64,000 nucleotides of DNA. Source: Branchiostoma floridae. Its lineage: Eukaryota > Chordata > Leptocardii > Amphioxiformes > Branchiostomatidae. The position numbers and the translations under genes are program-made. A model generated the notes under the pieces. The model did no database searches. It saw nothing but the letters and a program-made list of their open reading frames with translations, and was not told the origin of the DNA. Positions 57,601 through 64,000 of the stretch are shown here, piece after piece (position 1 is the first letter of the stretch; the number at the start of each line of letters is the position of its first letter). The stretch lies in the NCBI RefSeq assembly GCF_000003815.2, contig NC_049984.1, positions 1,269,100 through 1,333,099 of the forward strand, read 5' to 3'.

Positions 57601-58444
57601 GAACAAAATCCTTGAACAAACAAAGATTGTCTTCGGTGACGAAGAACCGGGCAAGCTTTCAGGACCAAATGCTGTAGACGTGTCGCCTAGCAACGAGGTA
57701 TTTGTAGTTAATACCTTGAACAGGCGGGTCCAAGACTTCAGCATCACGGGCGCTTACCTCGGGCGGTTACCCAGCAGGGAAGGCTCAAAATGGGTAGAAA
57801 TAATAGACATCGCCATCGACGGGGGGGGTCATCTGTGGCTGGTGGGGAACAGCAACTCCTCCAGGCCGTCAGGGTTTGTTACTCGGTCCACGAAGACAGG
57901 GCAGCCTACGAAGACAAAAGAGGTACTTCGTCCTTCCTTCCTCAACAACTCTTTCTACGGCATTGCCGTGAACACACTTCGCGATCACGTCATCGTAACA
58001 GAGCTTTGGTCTGGCTACTCAGAAGTCAAAGTTCTACATTTTAACGGCAGCGTCGTTCGCAGGTTCAGGACTGAGCCGGGCCTGCAGTACCCCGGTCGGG
58101 TCGCTGTGGGGCGGGACGGAAACGTTTTTGTGTCCGACCATTCATCAAAACAGCGCGTGTTTGCCTATAACGAAACCGGCCACTACCTGTTCGATTTCGG
58201 TGGTGATGATATCGGTGGTGGGCAGGAGATAGAAATCACGGACATTTGTACGGACAGCTCAGGACACGTTCTGGTGAGTACCGGGCCAGGCGGGACGGTG
58301 GAGATGTTTACCCAGGACGGGCGGTACGTTCGCCGCGCCGCTACCGGCATGTTCCGGGCTGACGGTGTGGCAGTAGCACCGGGCGGACAGCTGGTGGTGA
58401 CGAGTTATGAGAACAATACCGTCACCATATTCTCACACTATTGA
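54623..58444 (+). pseudogene. type II membrane NHL-repeat protein gene, copy A, with in-frame TAG in exon 1
   Basis: Exons 54623-56369, 56618-56764, 56955-57091, 57298-57400 and 57594-58444 all join in phase. Exon 1 has TAG at 56216-56218 where copy B has TAT (PYAAAY). After it the frame continues to the donor with clear homology (QQDGKTNGEQGVQPYAVAY). Read literally, the product is a 531-residue soluble fragment; with the codon restored or read through it would be about 994 residues. Parts: disordered acidic tail with five to six 17-residue GIPASPEKQEDILPRPH repeats and two longer EQNQALYADNSC repeats; PNPMY repeats; one TM helix (RVILISVVVVTLTVLTALIM); a Thr/Ser stalk; an NHL beta-propeller. 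The third intron uses a GC donor (ACG|GCAAGT). It may be a nonsense allele, a young pseudogene, an assembly error or a readthrough gene. The intact downstream exons argue the event is recent. Confidence 0.8.
54934..55205 (+). repeat. 51-bp coding repeat in NHL copy A
   Basis: Five and a half units of 51 bp encode GIPASPEKQEDILPRPH with ILPRPH/IHPRSH and EK/EE variants. This repeat is absent from copy B, so it expanded after the gene duplication or was lost there. Confidence 0.95.
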
Positions 58445-58471
58445 TCCTGTAAAATTGTTCAGTGCTAAGAC

Positions 58472-58477
58472 AATAAA
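58472..58477 (+). terminator. polyadenylation signal AATAAA, NHL copy A
   Basis: A canonical AATAAA 28 nt after the stop codon. Further ATAAA words follow within 25 nt. Confidence 0.6.
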
Positions 58478-58519
58478 TGGTCATAAATAAAAAAATAAAA
58501 ACGTGGGATTTACCAAAAG

Positions 58520-58737
58520 AGATGCCATTAAACTACGCTAAGATTACCAACAAAATCTACCCCTCAAATACAGGTAAAAGCGTTTCAGAGGGTAACAGAA
58601 GGGGCGATCATACCCCCCCCCCCCCCAAGTTTATGTTTACTCGCCCCACAAAAAAGTTTCTTACCAAAAGAGATGTTTTTAAACTACGCTAAAATTACCA
58701 ACGAAATTTACCCCTCAAAATACAGGTAAATGCGTTT
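58520..58737. repeat. pair of about 75-bp direct repeats
   Basis: 58505-58600 and 58662-58737 share ccaaaagagatg, aaactacgctaa and acccctcaaa...tacaggtaaa words, separated by a poly-C-containing spacer. They lie downstream of copy A. Confidence 0.75.
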
Positions 58738-59424
58738 CAGAGGGTCTAGATTTCAAAATTTTCCCGGGGTGAATTCTAGCTTTGCCGATTTGGCCTTTGA
58801 ACTTACAAGGCCTTGAGTGGTAAGATATGTATGATATATTCTAAAAACATTAAAAAACGCAGCACCTTTGGGTTGACTCATACAAAGTAATACCACCGTT
58901 AATCTATAAGCCAGGAAAAGACGTAGTTTAATTTCGTGACAGGCAAAAGTAAAGTGAAAACAGACACAGAAAGTCCTCGCTCCTTGGTTCGGGATTTCTT
59001 ATGTTACTGTCAATTTCAGGTTGTGTGTCCTCTTTTATCGATTATCGAAGAGAATAAAGAAAGATTGAAAGAGGGAGTATTTTATGTGAAATGCAAGGTA
59101 GTCCGAGTTCTTTACGACTACGACTGAGTGAGTGTTCAGCTTTGTGGCTATTTTCTATAGAAGTAAATGATGAAGATACAGCAACATGAATTTACTTTCT
59201 TTATTTCCATTACAAAGGTGTTGACTATCTGAAAGATTTACCACAAAAATCAAAGAATAAAAGCTCACTACAATTTTCTCACCATATTCAAAGAATATAC
59301 AACTTCCATAGGTCAACTGAAATCGTCTACAATCTCGGTTTAACGTGAACCAATATAATCGCTGAATCTAGACAATGAATAGATAAAAATTGTTAAGATT
59401 GAAAAAGTAAAAAATGGAAGGTTA
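58738..59424. other. spacer between the tandem NHL genes
   Basis: The first 200 bp (ccgatttggcctttga, then aacattaaaaaacgcagcac) recur after copy B at about 63815-63945, showing that the duplicated unit (about 5.1 kb) included 3' flank. No gene is seen. Confidence 0.6.
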
Positions 59425-59758
59425 CAATCGTTTGTCTCAAACATTGCAATCAAATCACAGGGTTTTTCCTTGAGAATGGATTGGTTACAAATATTGGCCT
59501 GACTGATATGAATCAATTCTGCACAAGATCCTGACTTTAAACGCGTGGGATGATTGTCTGCTGTCAACATTGGATTCTGGCGATCTTCTGTAATATGTAT
59601 GAGGAACTATGGTCATAGCCAACGCAGTAAATCTCATTCACAAAAGAGTACGACTGCCAGTTGTGTAGACCTCAGATTTGTATAATATTCTAGCCTGCGG
59701 GTGATACAGAAAATCAGAAGTTTGAACGTATCCGCCACTGCTCTGACTCAGAAGTGCG
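59425..59758 (+). promoter_or_regulatory. duplicated upstream region of NHL copy B
   Basis: Homologous to 54246-54622 upstream of copy A and to 53467-53635. The blocks best kept are tccttgagaatggatt, gggatgattgtctgctgtca and cactgctctgactcagaagt just before the ATG. Conservation in three places suggests promoter/5' UTR, without a recognisable TATA box. Confidence 0.55.
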
Positions 59759-62700
59759 ATGGAGGCGATGAACAAGACAGCTGACGACTCCACCAGCGGC
59801 AGCGGTCATGGAAAACCCGACAACATGGACGCCAGAGAGACAGACCTGCCTCACATCCGCGACTCTCCTGACTCTACAGCAGAGCCTATAGGTCATCAGG
59901 ACATCCATGGAGATGTCGATGATGCCATTTTGAACAGCCCAGATGTCCAGGTCATTGATCATAACAACCAAAGCTCCGATCAAAGCCGACCAGAGACTAT
60001 CATCAAACAGTCGAATGGCGCTGAAAGCTGCGATCAGAACAAAGCAGAAAACACGGCCGTGCCAGATGATGGGTGCATCCGTCCGTACGCAGCTGCTTAT
60101 CAACAGGATGGGGAAACAAACGGGGAGCAAGACGTCCAACCGTACGCCGTCGCTTATAACGAACAGGAAGGACATTATGAGAACCAAACACCGACCGGCC
60201 GTTCTGCCAACAATCCCCAGAGCGAAAACAGAGCCGTAATAAACGATGACTGTATCCGTCCGTATGCTGTCGGGTATCAGCGGGATGCCGAAACAAACGG
60301 TGACCAAGAAGATGTGTATGCCGCCCAACCGTACGCCGTCGCTTATGACGAACAGGAAGGACATTATGAGAACCAAACACCGACCGGCCGTTCTGCCAAC
60401 AATCCCCAGAGCGAAAACAGAGCCGTAACAAACGATGACTGTATCCGTCCGTATGCTGTCGGGTATCAGCGGGATGCCGAAACAAACGGTGAACAAGAAG
60501 ATGTGGATGGCGTCCAACCGTACGCCGTCACTTATGAAGAGGAGGGTGGACATGATGAGAACCAAACACCGACCGACCGTTCTGCCATGGCCAACAATCC
60601 CCAAAGCGTCTGTGGAGAACCAAACAACGCCAGTTCTGGTGAGTTTAGTTTGTCACAGCAACAACATATGCCGTTTAGAAAATTCATATCAGCTTTTCAT
60701 GGATTTAAAGGAAATTATTTGTTATAGAACAACGGTATCTTCACATGTTGAGGATTTGATCATAAGAGACTGTTTACCGGAGAAATGTTTGAACAACATT
60801 CTATTTGCCCATTTCATCAATACTGCACACAATAATGTTGGTCAAGGCTCATATCCAGGGTCGTCGGTGTAGTGTTTTTAGGAAATAGAAGCGACAAGAA
60901 AAGAGAGGCCATTAAATCTTGTATTCCTGTCCATATGTAGAGTCTGTCGATGGCAAGACGGACAGTCTACTTCCCAACCCCATCTACAGCGGAAACGTGC
61001 CACGGCCAAACCCCATGCACGCCCCAAATGTTGCACAACCAGGGGCGGGTGAAGGTAGGACGTAGTTTCGTAGATTACATCTGCATCAAACTGAGTTTGA
61101 TAAACTATATTCTTCTCTACGCTGTTAAACTTGCCTTTGATGTTTACTTGTAATTTAGACTTTTTTTTACTTCTTCCTTTTTTTATTATTCATAGATGTA
61201 AAGCAGATCCTGCTTATAGAGGTCTTCTCCTCATGTACTTCTTTCTTGTTTTCCAGGGCACTGGTATGTCCTGACTCGAACTTGCCTGGCCCGTGTCATC
61301 CTTATAAGTGTGGTCGTGGTGACACTGACGGTTCTGACAGCTCTTATCATGGCAACCTTCATGTCAGGGCAGCGAGATGACCGCACACAAACGGCAAGTT
61401 GCGCATCTTCACACACCCCTGATACATACATGTACCGTGTACGCATTGTCTGAGATATCAAAATACTGTCATTGCTTGAGACCCTCTGATGAATAAGAAA
61501 TGATATTTTTTCCTTAGAATATGAGGGAAGTTTTGCACAAGTCTATACATATATGATAGAACATCGTTACGTAAAAGTTAACCTGTGTTAGTGTGGAAGT
61601 CTTTCTGAACAAAATAAGTTGAACTTACCATATTTTTCAAATGATCGACTCCAAGCTTTGTTAAGGAATGTCACAGAAGCAGTGGACTGTGCAATTCTTT
61701 GACAAAGACTGGATTCGATTAGTTGAATAATAGTTTAATTTTATTCAGATTACCGTGTATTCAGATTACTTGGATGCATGTTGTTTTTCTAATGACTTCT
61801 TCTTTGTGTTCCTCAGACATGGACAGGTCCTACTGTAACAGGTACTAAGGATGTTGTGTTTTATATCATGCCTACATTTTGTACTGTTTAATAGTTGCTG
61901 CCAGACATTGTACCATGTACAATTGTTGGACAAAGATTGAAGTTCTTTTTCTTTGAGGTAAAACTACAGATGACGTAACCAGTGAAACAGAAAGTGCAGC
62001 AGGCACAACCCGACAAGTGGACTACACAACTTCTCCTCCAGCCAGCACTGAAGGTAATACTTCATGAGTACTAGTGACCTTAAATACAGGAGACATTGTC
62101 CAAATTCTGTAAGATGTGTAACATAAGAAACAAGGTTATATTTTAGCTGATGCCAGTATATAAAAGTACAGATTACCTAAAAGAACAAAACTCAATGGCA
62201 AATGTTATCAACATATATTGCCTGTTTTCGCCCAGGAAAACAAAACAAAGACCTTGAACAAACGAAGATTGTCTTCGGTGAGGAAGAACCGGGCAAGCTT
62301 TCAGTACCAAAGGCTGTAGTCGTGTCGCCTAGCGACGAGATCTTTGTACTTGATACCTTGAACAGGCGAGTCCAAGTCTTCAGCATGACGGGGGTTTACC
62401 TCTACAGTTTGCTGAACGATAAAGTACCAAAATCGGCAATACTAATGGACATCGCCATCGACGGGAAGGGTCACCTGTGGCTGATGGGAAACCGCTTCCC
62501 CTCCAGGCCGTCAGGGTTTGTCATTCGGTTCACGAAGAAAGAAAAGAAAGAACAGGTTTTGTTAGCACTTAATCCTTCCTCCCTCAACAACTCTTTCTAC
62601 GGCATTGCCGTGGACACACTTCGCGATCACGTCATCGTGACAGAGCTTTGGTCTGGCTACTCGGAAGTCAAAGTTCTGCATTTTAACGGCAGCGTCGTTC

Positions 62701-63086
62701 GCAGGTTCAGGACTGAGCCGGGCCTGCAGTACCCCGGTCGGGTCGCTGTGGGGCGGGACGGAAACGTTTTTGTGTCCGACCATTCATCAAAACAGCGCGT
62801 GTTTGCCTATAACGAAACCGGCCACTACCTGTTCGATTTCGGTGGTGATGATATCGGTGGTGGGCAGGAGATAGAAATCACGGACATCTGTACGGACAGT
62901 TCGGGACACGTTCTGGTGGGGACCGGGCCAGGCGGGACGGTGGAGATGTTTACCCAGGACGGGCGGTACGTTCGCCGCGCCGCTACCGGCATGTTCCGGG
63001 CTGACGGTGTGGCAGTAGCACCGGGCGGACAGCTGGTGGTGACGAGTTATGAGAACAATACCGTCACCGTGTTCTCACACTATTGA
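59759..63086 (+). CDS. type II membrane NHL-repeat protein, copy B (intact)
   Basis: Exons 59759-60638, 60941-61054, 61257-61393, 61817-61841, 61958-62053 and 62236-63086 total 2103 nt, or 700 residues plus TGA, with no interruption. The N-terminal cytoplasmic tail (about 1-294) holds three roughly 63-residue repeats (CIRPYAVGYQRDAETNGEQ... HYENQTPTGRSANN). A PNP(M/I)Y/H-containing linker follows, then one TM segment (about 340-365), a Thr-rich stalk, and a C-terminal beta-propeller with NHL-type strands (PGRVAVGRDGNVFVSDHSSK, ADGVAVAPGGQLVVTSYENN). NHL propellers bind proteins or RNA; an extracellular one more likely binds a protein ligand, which is inference. The third intron uses a GC donor as in copy A. 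Compared with copy A, the stalk exon is split by an extra 116-bp intron. The start is the first ATG after the conserved CTCAGAAGTGCG block. Confidence 0.85.
61834..61967 (+). mobile_element. insertion creating an extra intron in NHL copy B
   Basis: Copy A exon 57298-57400 reads ...GGCCCTACAGATGACGTC. Copy B has ...GGTCCTAC, then 134 bp, then AGATGACGTA. CTAC flanks the insert on both sides (61830-61833 and 61964-61967), like a target duplication. The insert supplies the donor (CAG|GTACTA), the acceptor (TTTGAG|GT) and a few new codons (TVTGKT). It contains acattgtaccatgtacaatt plus gttggacaaagattga, similar to the retroelement tail at 42012-42060. Confidence 0.65.
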
Positions 63087-64000
63087 TCATGGAAACATGA
63101 GTCATTCAGAGCCCTGTCCTCCAGATCAAAACGTGTGTAGACATACATATTTCATGCGATGTCCAGTGCGATGTAAGTCGGCCTGTTCAGTGCATACAGC
63201 GCTGCAGTACTGCCAATGGACAGTTTGACAATGAGCATGATTTATTTGTAAAACATCAAAGCCTATACTGAGGCTGAATTGTGGGATACAGTAATACAAG
63301 GTATAGTGCTCATATAAATACGTTGGCAGTGGTTACTTTAGAGGAATGTACAGACTGTAGAGGATGGTAAAGTCTTTGTATTCCTACACTATTGAACCTG
63401 CAAACGTTTATACAGTGGTCTGTGTTGTCGACAGCATAGCCTTAGATGTAGCTGTAGATCTTAGAAGTGACTAAAAAGAATAAACTGTTGTGACTTATTT
63501 CATTACGTCCAGTCAGGAAAGGTGATACCTTTTGCCCTGAAGTGGCAGGTTATTTAGGCTCTCACAAAAAAAATCAACTTGTATGAAGGTGGACAGGATC
63601 ATTAATAATTAATCAAGTATGTTGATTTATTTTCGGGTCATGATGTACAGACAGCTATTGTGTGCATAGCTTCCAGGGTAGCCCAGTCCACTGATTTTTA
63701 TTGGGTCCTGCTAGAAAGAAGAACTATGTGTATGTAGTGGTAAATCCTGCCGTGCCTCGACACTTACAACCGTTTTAGTCGTTCCTGCAAAGCAATTCAG
63801 TCTCTTCGAAATAGTTTCGCCGATTTGGCCTTTGACTTACAAGGTTTCTAGTGTTAAAATATGTATGATGTATTTTCAAAACATTAAAAACGCAGCACCT
63901 TACGAAGAAGACAAATTAATACCACCAATAAGCCAGGGAGAGGTCGAGGATGATAACTATTCATTTTGCTCATATATGTGATTAATTTATTGCCTAGACT
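63087..64000. other. 3' flank of NHL copy B
   Basis: An AATAAA at 63479-63484 could be the polyadenylation signal. 63815-63945 is homologous to 58775-58920 downstream of copy A. There is no further coding sequence before the window ends. Confidence 0.55.

Noticed and set aside
59714-60604. A 296-residue open frame antisense to NHL copy B exon 1
   Set aside because: It mirrors the repetitive sense exon. The sense frame has homologous structure in copy A and splices in phase to later exons, while the antisense frame has neither.

Overview
This is a eukaryotic, metazoan window. Intron-rich genes with short phase-consistent exons, dense minisatellites, many small foldback and TIR elements, non-LTR retrotransposons, three assembly gaps (N runs at 26995-27397, 28569-29074 and 30957-31911) and a tandem pair of PNPMY-motif/NHL-repeat membrane proteins point to a lancelet (Branchiostoma, probably B. 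floridae). The species call is inference from gene and repeat style, not from a search.

Layout. (1) 667-10910, minus strand: a complete nine-exon purple acid phosphatase gene (acid phosphatase type 7, ACP7-like). I could join it exon by exon in frame to 721 residues. It carries an unusual acidic low-complexity insert before the phosphatase region. (2) 10.8-17.4 kb: about two dozen tandem copies of the ACP7 start/signal-peptide segment, split by a 4.1-kb APE-type LINE with a 1064-codon endonuclease/reverse-transcriptase frame and a 10-bp target-site duplication. (3) 17.4-22.7 kb: non-coding DNA between two divergently transcribed genes, holding a 212-bp MITE, a palindrome and a 922-bp TIR element with TA target duplication. 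(4) 22735-35189, plus: an F-box protein gene of unrecognised family, partly hidden by gaps. (5) 35.2-39.8 kb: intergenic, with a 5'-truncated LINE and a long-TIR MITE. (6) 39877-51463, plus: a group-4 (neuropsin/Opn5-like) opsin with the retinal-binding lysine but no E/DRY acid, and a probable one-base frame problem in its first exon. (7) 53.5-63.1 kb, plus: a tandem family encoding type II membrane proteins (Tyr-rich cytoplasmic tail, one TM segment, extracellular NHL propeller). It comprises a relic of promoter plus first exon, a copy with an in-frame TAG, and an intact 700-residue copy.

The most unusual property of the window is that many of its tandem arrays sit on exon/intron junctions. 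At least ten arrays in three genes have a unit that contains, or abuts, an authentic splice site or start codon together with a few codons of the neighbouring exon. The second is a probable new intron in the intact NHL gene: a 134-bp insertion with retroelement-tail similarity, flanked by CTAC, lies where the sister gene has uninterrupted exon. No bacterial-type operons, CRISPR arrays or tRNA/rRNA genes were seen.
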